Positions 8,328 through 14,894 are shown, counted from the stretch's first letter. The stretch: 14,899 nt of DNA from an uncultured Flammeovirgaceae bacterium (GCA_946480685.1 CAMLLI010000014.1:1-14899), one strand, 5' to 3'. Notes: generated from the letters alone by a model not told the origin. Made by a program: numbers and translations.

Positions 8328-9722
8328 GTGAAGATCGAACAATACGATAATGTTTTTTTTCTCGGTATAGGTGGTATCGGTATGAGCGCCCTAGCACGGT
8401 GGTTCATGAAGAAAGGCCTGAAGGTTTCCGGCTACGATAAAACTTCTACCAAGCTTACGGAAGCGTTGCAACAGGAAGGCATGCAGATACACTTTGACGA
8501 TAAAGTTGATCTGATACCAACTGAAGTGCGCGAGCAGAAAGATAAAACGCTGGTAGTGTTTACTCCGGCTATTCCGAAAGATCACCAGGAGCACGCGTAT
8601 CTCAAGGAGAAAGGCTATACCATTCTGAAACGTTCAGAAGTTTTAGGACTAATCACTAAAGGCTATAAAACCATTGGTGTAGCGGGTACGCATGGTAAAA
8701 CAACAACGTCATCGCTGGTGGCGCATATTCTGAAATCGGCCGGCAGGAATATGGTTGGATTTTTAGGAGGTATCACGACCAACTATAATTCAAACCTGGT
8801 GATGCAGGGCGATGTAAATCCGGATACGCTGGTAGTGGTGGAAGCTGACGAGTTTGATCGTTCGTTCCTGCGGTTGTTCCCGCAGATCGCGGTGATCACT
8901 TCGGCCGATGCAGACCATCTGGATATATATGGTGATCACGACAGTCTGATCACTTCGTTCAAAGACTATATCAAGCAGATTAATAACGGAGGCTCGCTGA
9001 TCATTCACGAATCCGTAGCAGAAATGCTGGCGAGTGATGTGAGCCACATCAGTAAAAGTATATATAGCATGAGCCGGGGACAATTTTTTGCCGGCAACAT
9101 TACCGCGATGAGTGGATTTTTTGAGTTCGACCTCCACGGATTTGGCAAGGTCGAGCACGTCAAGCTCGGTGTCCCTGGTTTTCATAACATTGAAAATGCC
9201 ATTGCAGCTGCTATAGCAACTCACCAGTGTGGTATAGATATAGCAACAATTGTAAAGGCGCTTGAAACATTTACGGGCGTTAAACGTAGGTTTGAGTTTA
9301 TTGTGAAAGGCAAGAAGGTTATATACGTGGATGACTACGCACATCATCCAACCGAGATAGAAGCTTTCTTACGTTCCATGAAATCGATGTACCCTTCGCG
9401 TAAGCTTACGGTTATATTCCAGCCACACCTGTACTCACGCACGCGTGATTTTGCAGAAGGTTTTTCAAAAAGCCTGAGTCTGGCAGATGAACTATACCTG
9501 ATGGATATATACCCGGCACGCGAACTGCCGATACCGGGTGTTGATTCGGATATGATCTTCAGGGATATAACAAGTCCCGTGAAGCATCGCTGTAACAAGA
9601 GTGACCTGATGGAGAAATTAGGACACAGCGAACTGGATGTTATTGTAACCGTAGGAGCAGGCGATATCGATACATTTATTGAGCCTATAAAAGAATTGGT
9701 GCTGAGGAAGTATGAAGTTTAA
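8328..9722 (+). CDS. murC: UDP-MurNAc--L-alanine ligase MurC
   Basis: MurC adds the first amino acid (L-Ala) to UDP-MurNAc in the cytoplasm, with ATP. The 464-aa protein has all three Mur-ligase domains. GIGGIGMSALA near the N-terminus binds UDP. The P-loop is the MurC-type GTHGKTT at 120-126, with histidine where MurD and MurE have asparagine. EADEFDRSF and DADHLDIYG lie in the central domain, and DDYAHHPTE begins at residue 335. The GTG start follows the murG TAA with no gap. The 3' end overlaps ftsQ by 11 nt, so murG, murC and ftsQ form one translationally coupled block. A long antisense open frame inside it is a shadow. Confidence 0.98.
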   Translation: MKIEQYDNVFFLGIGGIGMSALARWFMKKGLKVSGYDKTSTKLTEALQQEGMQIHFDDKVDLIPTEVREQKDKTLVVFTPAIPKDHQEHAYLKEKGYTILKRSEVLGLITKGYKTIGVAGTHGKTTTSSLVAHILKSAGRNMVGFLGGITTNYNSNLVMQGDVNPDTLVVVEADEFDRSFLRLFPQIAVITSADADHLDIYGDHDSLITSFKDYIKQINNGGSLIIHESVAEMLASDVSHISKSIYSMSRGQFFAGNITAMSGFFEFDLHGFGKVEHVKLGVPGFHNIENAIAAAIATHQCGIDIATIVKALETFTGVKRRFEFIVKGKKVIYVDDYAHHPTEIEAFLRSMKSMYPSRKLTVIFQPHLYSRTRDFAEGFSKSLSLADELYLMDIYPARELPIPGVDSDMIFRDITSPVKHRCNKSDLMEKLGHSELDVIVTVGAGDIDTFIEPIKELVLRKYEV

Positions 9723-10476
9723 GTTTAACCTGAAGCGTGAAGTCAAGATCGGTGCCGCTATACTTGTTGTACTGGCGATCATTGCTTTTACCGAGCGCAG
9801 ACGAGGTGAGGTTTCGATAAAAGATATATCAGTAAAGATTGATAACGTTTATGAGAATCATTTCCTGGACGAAGGCGATGTAATGAAGCTGATGCAGCTG
9901 AACCAGGAAAATCTGAAAGGTGCTGAAATCACCACGGTAAACCTGAAAGAAGTTGAGAAGCGTGTGAAGGCTGAACCCTTTATAAAAGACGCCCAGTTAT
10001 ACAGCGACCTGAAAGGAAATGTAGTAGTAAATGTAGAGTTGCGCAGGCCGGTAGCCCGGATCGTTCGCAACGATGGACCAGACGGATATATAGCAGAAGA
10101 CGGAAGAGTGATGCCGGTGTCTGAAAGATTTACTTCGCGTGTGGTGCTGGTGAGCGGAGCCTATATCCGTCAACTGCTGAAACAGAAAACAGTAGATGAA
10201 ACGGAAGAGGGTAAACAATTGCTGGAACTGATCAAAGCGATACGCGAGGATGAGTTCTGGAGCGCACAGATTGCTCAATTGGACATTGACAGTAAAGCGC
10301 GTGTTACAATGTTCTCGCAGGTAGGGGATGAACGCATCGAGTTCGGTAAACCCGATAACCTCGAAGCGAAGTTCAGAAAGCTGAAGATCTTCTATAAAGA
10401 AATTCTTCCGCGCATGGGCTGGAACAAATACCAGCGCGTGAACCTGGAGTATGAAGGGCAGATTGTAGCGGAGTAA
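9712..10476 (+). CDS. ftsQ: Cell division protein FtsQ/DivIB
   Basis: FtsQ is a bitopic inner-membrane protein that links the cytoplasmic Z-ring machinery to periplasmic septal synthesis. The 254-aa product has a short basic cytoplasmic tail, one hydrophobic helix (about residues 11-26) and a periplasmic part. The latter begins with a POTRA-like domain (about 34-100), in which KDAQLYSDLKGNVVVNVELRRPVA is the recognisable strand region. A beta-rich FtsQ domain follows. FtsQ proteins diverge strongly, so the call rests on architecture plus position between murC and ftsA. Its ATG lies inside murC (11-nt overlap). Confidence 0.93.
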   Translation: MKFKFNLKREVKIGAAILVVLAIIAFTERRRGEVSIKDISVKIDNVYENHFLDEGDVMKLMQLNQENLKGAEITTVNLKEVEKRVKAEPFIKDAQLYSDLKGNVVVNVELRRPVARIVRNDGPDGYIAEDGRVMPVSERFTSRVVLVSGAYIRQLLKQKTVDETEEGKQLLELIKAIREDEFWSAQIAQLDIDSKARVTMFSQVGDERIEFGKPDNLEAKFRKLKIFYKEILPRMGWNKYQRVNLEYEGQIVAE

Positions 10477-10500
10477 AATTGAGACAACGACACTGCCGAC

Positions 10501-10548
10501 AGTATATATCCTGAAAAGGAGATTTAAGAAGAAAGAAAACAACCACTA
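10501..10548 (+). promoter_or_regulatory. ftsA leader: AGTATATAT plus the 17-mer shared with ftsZ
   Basis: The 90-nt ftsQ-ftsA spacer holds AGTATATAT (10501-10509). After 22 nt comes the 17-mer AAAGAAAACAACCACTA (10532-10548), then an A-rich stretch up to the ATG at 10567. The ftsZ spacer repeats both parts in the same order. This could be an internal promoter plus a common leader for translation initiation. An AAGGAG at 10516-10521 is too far from the ATG to act as its ribosome-binding site. Confidence 0.5.
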
Positions 10549-10566
10549 TAAAAAAAGTTTACAACC

Positions 10567-11886
10567 ATGGGACAGGAAAAAATAGTAGTAGGGCTTGACA
10601 TAGGCACAACCAAGATCTGTGCTATTGTTGGCCGTAAGAATGAATTCGGAAAACTCGAGGTTCTCGGCATGGGTAAAGCTGAGTCTGAGGGTGTGGTAAA
10701 GGGGATCGTTTTCAATATAGATAAAACTGTATACGCAATTGAAAAAGCGATTCGTGATGCCGGCGATCAGGCAGGGATTGATATAGGTGTAGTAAATGTA
10801 GGTATAGCTGGTCAGCACATCCGTTCATTCATACAACATGGTGGTATTACCCGTACTTCCAAGGAAGATGAAATTACCGTGGCTGATGTAGAGCGTCTCA
10901 CGCAGGATATGTATCGCATGGTGGTTCCTCCCGGAAGTCAGATCATTCACGTAATGCCGCAAGACTACATGGTTGACTATGAAGATGGCATTAAGGAACC
11001 GGTGGGTATGTCGGGTGTTCGTCTGGAAGCAGACTTCCACATTATCACGGCACAAACCAACGCGATCAACAATATAAATAAATGTGTACGCAGAACAGGT
11101 TTGGAAATTGATGACCTGATTCTCGAACCGCTGGCGTCTAGCCTGGCCGTGTTGAACGATGAAGAGAAAGAGGCCGGTGTGTGTCTCATCGACATCGGTG
11201 GTGGTACGACAGATATAGCTATATTCTATGATAATATTATTCGTCACACGGCTGTGATTCCGTTTGGCGGTAACATTATCACCAATGATATCAAACAGGG
11301 GTTGATGGTTCTGCCACAGCAGGCAGAGCAGTTGAAGACGCGCTTCGGAAAAGCTATAGCCGAAGAAGCGAGTCCGAATGAGATCGTTTCAATTCCGGGT
11401 ATACGAAACCGTGCAGCCAAGGAGATCTCGGTAAAGAATCTTTCCAACATCATCGAAGCGAGAATGGAGGAGATTATCGAGATGGCGCATGCAGAGATTA
11501 TAAGCTCTGGTTTTGAGAACCGGTTGGCTGGCGGAATTGTGATCACGGGTGGAGGTTCGCAGTTAGCAAACCTCAAGCAACTGGTAGAGTATATGACCGG
11601 TATGGATACACGGATTGGATATCCGAACGAACATCTGGGCAAGAGTAAAATTGAAGCGATAAAGAGTCCTATGTATGCAACGGCAGTAGGACTGGTGCTC
11701 GCTGGATTCCGGTCCTTGGACGAACGTGAAGACCGCTACAAGGAAGCGCGCGAAGTAATAGCAGTGAAGAATGCTGCTGCTGTGAAACCGAAGAAGCCCG
11801 TCTCATCAAAAAGTTTCTTCAACGACATCTTGAATAAAACCAAGAGTCTGTTGATCGATGATCTTGACGGAAAGAATGAATATTAA
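10567..11886 (+). CDS. ftsA: Cell division protein FtsA (actin-like Z-ring anchor)
   Basis: FtsA is an actin-family ATPase that tethers FtsZ to the inner membrane and recruits the later division proteins. It has 439 residues. The phosphate-1 loop GLDIGTTK is at residues 9-16. The phosphate-2 loop DIGGGTTD is at 209-216, and the adenosine motif GGIVITGGGSQL is in the last third. The C-terminus (SKSFFNDILNKTKSLLIDDL, near the end) looks like the amphipathic membrane-targeting helix of the family. The ATG at 10567 gives the usual short N-terminus before the first strand. ftsZ follows after 90 nt and shares a duplicated leader with ftsA, suggesting parallel control of the two partners. Confidence 0.98.
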   Translation: MGQEKIVVGLDIGTTKICAIVGRKNEFGKLEVLGMGKAESEGVVKGIVFNIDKTVYAIEKAIRDAGDQAGIDIGVVNVGIAGQHIRSFIQHGGITRTSKEDEITVADVERLTQDMYRMVVPPGSQIIHVMPQDYMVDYEDGIKEPVGMSGVRLEADFHIITAQTNAINNINKCVRRTGLEIDDLILEPLASSLAVLNDEEKEAGVCLIDIGGGTTDIAIFYDNIIRHTAVIPFGGNIITNDIKQGLMVLPQQAEQLKTRFGKAIAEEASPNEIVSIPGIRNRAAKEISVKNLSNIIEARMEEIIEMAHAEIISSGFENRLAGGIVITGGGSQLANLKQLVEYMTGMDTRIGYPNEHLGKSKIEAIKSPMYATAVGLVLAGFRSLDEREDRYKEAREVIAVKNAAAVKPKKPVSSKSFFNDILNKTKSLLIDDLDGKNEY

Positions 11887-11911
11887 AATGCGATCAGCTA
11901 TAGGGCATTGA

Positions 11912-11923
11912 ATATATAGTATA
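11912..11923 (+). repeat. Spacer 12-mer ATATATAGTATA, copy 3 (ftsA-ftsZ)
   Basis: This exact copy lies in the ftsA-ftsZ spacer, 53 nt before the ftsZ ATG. It continues as TATTTTG, giving TATATTTTG at 11922-11930. That resembles the Bacteroidota -7 element TAnnTTTG but is one base too long, and no TTG stands at the right distance upstream. Confidence 0.6.
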
Positions 11924-11963
11924 TATTTTGCGAACTGATCCGAAAAAAAGAAAACAACCACTA
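11918..11963 (+). promoter_or_regulatory. ftsZ leader: AGTATATAT plus the 17-mer shared with ftsA
   Basis: AGTATATAT (11918-11926) is followed after 20 nt by AAAGAAAACAACCACTA (11947-11963), identical to 10532-10548 before ftsA. Downstream, both leaders also share AAAGTTTA and then AA.CATG up to the start codon. The order and near-equal spacing of the two parts suggest a duplicated leader rather than chance. Confidence 0.5.
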
Positions 11964-11976
11964 AAAGTTTATAATC

Positions 11977-13569
11977 ATGTTTGAAACAGGATCCTACAAA
12001 TTTGAAGTTCCGAAGCACAGCCAGACTCGGTCGATCATCAAGGTGATCGGTGTTGGCGGTGGCGGAAGCAATGCTGTGAATCACATGTACAAACAAGGCA
12101 TTAAAGATGTTGAGTTTATCGTGTGTAATACGGATAACCAGGCGCTGAATGGCAGCCCGGTGCCGAATAAACTTCAGATTGGTACCAACCTGACCGAAGG
12201 GTTAGGCTGTGGTGCGAACCCTGAAGTTGGAAAGAATGCTGCGCTTGAAAGTAAAGAGCAGATACGCGAAATGCTGAACGGTACAAAAATGGTTTTTGTA
12301 ACGGCTGGTATGGGCGGTGGAACAGGAACAGGTGCTGCTCCTGTCATTGCCAAGATCGCGAAAGATATGGACATCCTTACGGTAGGAATTGTTACTGCTC
12401 CGTTTGGATTTGAAGGAAAGAAAAAAACAGCGCAAGCCGAAATGGGTATAGAAGCGTTGCGTCAGAACTGCGATACCGTACTGGTAATTCTGAACGACAA
12501 GCTTCGCGAGATATATGGTAATCTCTCCATCAACCAGGCATTTGCGCAGGCTGATAATATATTAACCACTGCTGCGAAAGGTATAGCAGAGATCATCACA
12601 TTGGCAGGCTATGTAAACGTAGACTTCCAGGATGTACGCACGGTAATGTTAAATGCCGGTGCAGCCGTGATGGGATCTGTTGAGACACGTGGTGACAACC
12701 GCGCGAAGAAAGCAGCCGAAGGTGCTCTAGCCTCTCCGTTGCTTGACAACCGCGACATTATGGGAGCGAAGAAAATATTGCTTTCCATTATCTCCGGTGT
12801 GGAAGCAGAACTGCAGATGGACGAGTTATCGGAGATCACGGAATATATACAGGAGCAGGCCGGTGAAGAAGCAGAGATGATCTTCGGTCACGGTGTTGAT
12901 CCTGATCTGGGTGACAGAATTCGTGTAACCGTTATTGCTACCGGTTTTTTGTCAGATTCCAGAATAGCAGCAACATCATCATCAACTCCTAAAAAACAGG
13001 AAGATGTAAAGAAGGTGCATGATCTGGAACGTTCACAAGGCTGGTTGTTCAACGGTAATGTTGACAGCTCGGTTAATAATTCCATGAACGAGAAGAAAGA
13101 TGTTGAACTAAAGACCAAACAGCAGGAGCCGAAGCCGGAAAAAAACGATGATAAGCCGCAGGAGCGTGAAGTAACTTTTTCCGGTCCTTTTAACAGCAGA
13201 TTTGAACAGCCTACACGTACGGATGATGAAGGCGAAGACAGTCTCTTTCGTGATGACGACTTCGATGTAACGTCTGTACAATATGGTGACCAGGTTATTA
13301 ATGATGACGGCATGATGGAGCTTCGCACTACGAAGCAACGTCTGCAGCAACAGGCAAAAGAACGTCATGACAAACTGAAGCAGGTGCGCAAGTCTGAAAT
13401 GACGAAGGAAGAGTTCAACGAGAAGTGGTCACTGCCGGCATACCTGCGCAGAGGTGTGAAGATGCAGGATGTACCGCACTCATCAGAGCCGTTCATCTCC
13501 AAGTATAACCTGAATGATGATAATAATATTTTAGGTAACAATAAGTTTTTGCACGACAATGTAGATTAA
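11977..13569 (+). CDS. ftsZ: Cell division GTPase FtsZ (tubulin homologue) with long C-terminal extension
   Basis: FtsZ polymerises into the Z-ring that positions septal wall synthesis. The globular part covers about residues 15-324. GVGGGGSN (25-32) and the tubulin signature GGGTGTG (113-119) bind GTP. The T7 loop NVDFQD at 214-219 supplies the catalytic aspartates. At 530 aa the protein is much longer than E. coli FtsZ (383 aa). A charged, probably disordered linker (about 330-480, rich in K, E, D and Q) leads to LPAYLRR at 486-492. That motif resembles the FtsA-binding C-terminal peptide of other FtsZ proteins. Another 38 residues follow, ending FLHDNVD. I recall this tail as typical of Bacteroidota. 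It is the last gene of the cluster before the terminator at 13760. Confidence 0.98.
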   Translation: MFETGSYKFEVPKHSQTRSIIKVIGVGGGGSNAVNHMYKQGIKDVEFIVCNTDNQALNGSPVPNKLQIGTNLTEGLGCGANPEVGKNAALESKEQIREMLNGTKMVFVTAGMGGGTGTGAAPVIAKIAKDMDILTVGIVTAPFGFEGKKKTAQAEMGIEALRQNCDTVLVILNDKLREIYGNLSINQAFAQADNILTTAAKGIAEIITLAGYVNVDFQDVRTVMLNAGAAVMGSVETRGDNRAKKAAEGALASPLLDNRDIMGAKKILLSIISGVEAELQMDELSEITEYIQEQAGEEAEMIFGHGVDPDLGDRIRVTVIATGFLSDSRIAATSSSTPKKQEDVKKVHDLERSQGWLFNGNVDSSVNNSMNEKKDVELKTKQQEPKPEKNDDKPQEREVTFSGPFNSRFEQPTRTDDEGEDSLFRDDDFDVTSVQYGDQVINDDGMMELRTTKQRLQQQAKERHDKLKQVRKSEMTKEEFNEKWSLPAYLRRGVKMQDVPHSSEPFISKYNLNDDNNILGNNKFLHDNVD

Positions 13570-13580
13570 CAGGAGCGCAT

Positions 13581-13601
13581 CTATACTATATATAGGTATA
13601 G
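13581..13601. repeat. Inverted spacer 12-mer (copy 4) within a small dyad after ftsZ
   Basis: TATACTATATAT at 13582-13593 is the exact reverse complement of ATATATAGTATA. It sits inside the dyad CTATAC (13581-13586) / GTATAG (13596-13601), 12 nt after the ftsZ stop. It is the only exact copy I found in this orientation. Confidence 0.55.
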
Positions 13602-13630
13602 GTGCCGCTGAAGATATGGCACTTCGGCAC
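13602..13630 (+). other. Stem-loop after ftsZ
   Basis: GTGCCG (13602-13607) pairs with CGGCAC (13625-13630), and AAG (13611-13613) with CTT (13622-13624) across a bulge. No T-tract follows directly, so it is not itself a terminator. The right arm could instead pair with GTGCC at 13692-13696, just before a T6 tract. Confidence 0.4.
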
Positions 13631-13759
13631 GACAGGTCATTTACTCCATTCGTAGTGGTTGTTGGTTGTAAATATTTTTTGCCGGTGTCGGGTGCCAATT
13701 TTTTAAAGTGTAGTAGCGCGAATTTTTTGTCCTGACCCGGTTGGGATCGCGCAAGGCAG

Positions 13760-13796
13760 TGCCGGACGTTGACCGCGTCCGGCATTTGTTTTTTTT
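13760..13796 (+). terminator. Intrinsic terminator of the dcw cluster
   Basis: A perfect 9-bp GC-rich stem, TGCCGGACG (13760-13768) with CGTCCGGCA (13776-13784), encloses a 7-nt loop. It is followed by a T-rich tail ending in T8 (13789-13796). There is no T-tract on the other side, so it works on the plus strand only. It lies 190 nt after ftsZ and separates the cluster from padR. Confidence 0.9.
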
Positions 13797-13798
13797 AA

Positions 13799-13826
13799 GC
13801 TGCTGGTTTCTGGCTGCAGGCTGCAA
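13799..13826. repeat. Four degenerate 7-nt tandem units
   Basis: GCTGCTG, GTTTCTG, GCTGCAG and GCTGCAA stand head to tail directly after the terminator. The array is short and imperfect. It lies in non-coding DNA and might be a remnant of a larger intergenic heptamer array. Confidence 0.4.
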
Positions 13827-13915
13827 GACTGGTGTCGTATGAGATGTTTCTCCTCGCCTTGGTTCCGTTATCATGTTCAAGTTTAAACGCTTTACAAAGA
13901 TTATGCCTTTTGTTT

Positions 13916-13925
13916 TGATATATCA
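13916..13925. promoter_or_regulatory. Palindrome upstream of padR
   Basis: TGATATATCA is a perfect 10-bp palindrome ending 22 nt before the preferred padR start (13948). PadR proteins often repress their own operon through short dyads, so it is a candidate operator. Short AT-rich palindromes also arise by chance. Confidence 0.3.
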
Positions 13926-13947
13926 TAATTCTATGTATATTCGTTCT

Positions 13948-14286
13948 ATGTATTCGAAAGAACTGCTGAAGGGTACGCTCACGGCTATAATTTTGAAATT
14001 ATTGGCGGAGCATGAGAGAATGTATGGCTACGAGATTTCGCAGCATGTAAAGGAACTGACAGATGGTAAAATTCATCTGAAGGATGGCTCACTATACCCG
14101 GCTCTTCAAAAGATGACTGCCGATGGATTGCTTTCTTATAAAGAGGAATATATAGGGAAGCGTGTGCGCAAATATTACTTCCTTACTAAAAAAGGACAGA
14201 AGGAGAAGGTTGCTTATCTCGAAGAGTTAAAAGACTTTATGGGTACGCTGAACAAGATCGTTTTTCCGCAATTAAAATCGATATGA
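13948..14286 (+). CDS. PadR-family winged-helix transcriptional regulator
   Basis: This is a small DNA-binding regulator, probably a dimeric repressor of its own operon. From the ATG at 13948 it has 112 residues (MYSKELLKGTL...), the usual size and opening of short PadR proteins. The winged helix covers about residues 6-85, with YGYEI at 26-30 and the PadR hallmark GSLYPAL at 47-53, where the recognition helix begins. The wing follows (GKRVRKYYFLT), then a C-terminal dimerisation helix. The frame is also open to an ATG at 13873, and ATG 13933 is a second candidate. The extra N-terminal residues do not fit the family and would cover the palindrome at 13916. The gene overlaps the next by 4 nt (ATGA), typical of PadR units with a membrane partner. 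The ligand is unknown. Confidence 0.9.
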   Translation: MYSKELLKGTLTAIILKLLAEHERMYGYEISQHVKELTDGKIHLKDGSLYPALQKMTADGLLSYKEEYIGKRVRKYYFLTKKGQKEKVAYLEELKDFMGTLNKIVFPQLKSI

Positions 14287-14894
14287 TGCTCTCCGAAGAA
14301 CAGGTTGAGTATATACGAAGCCGCGTTAAGCATGGTGGTATAGGTATGGCAACCTTGCAAGACGATGTGCTCGATCATTTATGTTGTGAGGTAGAACGAA
14401 AGATGGAAGAAAATTTACCCTTTGATGTAGCGCTTACTACAGCTATACAGGAATTTGCCCCGGAGGGATTAGCAGAGATAGAACAGGAAACACTTTTATT
14501 GTTAAACGCTAAACTGATAAATATGAAAAAGATCATGTATGGAATTGGCTTCGCCTCTACCAGCAGTATGAGTATGGGCGTTACGTTTAAGCTCTTGCAC
14601 ATGCCGGGTGGCGACCAGTTAGTAACGTATGGCTTTTTAACTTTTGCGCTCGTCTTTTTGCCATTGGTGGTTATTAACCATTTCAAGGTAAATTTAGATG
14701 CTTCGTGGACAGACCGTGCGCGTATCTTCTTGGGTATACTCAGTGCACTTGCTACCGGTATGGCCATTATACTAAAATATTATAGCCTGCAATGGGCCGA
14801 AGTACTTTTACTTACAGGAGCAGCACTGTTCAGCTTTGGCTTCCTGCCGTTTTTGTTTTTTACGATGTATAAGAAATCAATTTCCTTGAAATAG
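14283..14894 (+). CDS. Four-helix membrane protein with a helical cytoplasmic N-domain, partner of PadR
   Basis: The function is not recognised. The 203-aa protein starts with about 80 soluble, mostly helical residues. Here LQDDVLDHLCCEVERKM (from residue 25) recalls the HAAS or permease-prefix domains encoded next to PadR regulators; this likeness is from memory. Four hydrophobic segments follow at about 84-104, 113-132, 148-167 and 172-194. Residues 98-135 and 160-197 align without gaps and share nine identities, including FLP and the end lysine, so the membrane part may be a duplicated two-helix module. FKLLHMPGG (102-110) resembles the KxxHWPG motif I recall from GldL-like Bacteroidota proteins. 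The 4-nt overlap with padR implies co-translation, and a second ATG at 14286 is equally possible. No catalytic motif is seen. Confidence 0.8.
   Translation: MMLSEEQVEYIRSRVKHGGIGMATLQDDVLDHLCCEVERKMEENLPFDVALTTAIQEFAPEGLAEIEQETLLLLNAKLINMKKIMYGIGFASTSSMSMGVTFKLLHMPGGDQLVTYGFLTFALVFLPLVVINHFKVNLDASWTDRARIFLGILSALATGMAIILKYYSLQWAEVLLLTGAALFSFGFLPFLFFTMYKKSISLK

Larger units (their letters stand above)
13570..13947. other. Non-coding stretch between ftsZ and padR
   Basis: No credible gene is seen in these 378 nt. In order they hold an inverted copy of the spacer 12-mer and a GTGCCG/CGGCAC stem-loop. Next come three T6 tracts at a regular 24-nt spacing (13675, 13699, 13723), a GCGCGA/TCGCGC dyad (13716-13721 and 13747-13752), and the intrinsic terminator. 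The last part holds four degenerate 7-nt repeats and the upstream region of padR. A short structured 3' RNA ending at the terminator is possible but unproven. Confidence 0.7.

Noticed and set aside
8790..9347. Long minus-strand open frame (185 codons) inside murC
   Set aside because: It is antisense to a clearly conserved gene, resembles no family I know, and has no start context; a shadow of murC codon use.
10516..10521. AAGGAG as a Shine-Dalgarno site
   Set aside because: It lies 45 nt before the ftsA ATG with no start codon at a suitable distance, so it cannot serve ftsA; probably chance in a purine-rich leader.
9997..10542. Minus-strand open frame (181 codons) across ftsQ and the ftsA leader
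   Set aside because: Antisense to ftsQ, aromatic-rich low-quality composition, no recognisable domain.
11908..11930. A standard Bacteroidota promoter (TTG ... TAnnTTTG) before ftsZ
   Set aside because: TATATTTTG is one base longer than the -7 consensus and the nearest TTG is only 11 nt upstream instead of about 19-20.
13531..13880. Minus-strand open frames in the ftsZ-padR gap
   Set aside because: They run through the terminator stem and the heptamer repeats, and the products have no family features.
13873..13947. N-terminal extension of PadR from the ATG at 13873
   Set aside because: The extra 25 residues do not fit short PadR proteins and would cover the likely promoter and operator region; ATG 13948 gives the usual MYSKELLKGTL start.
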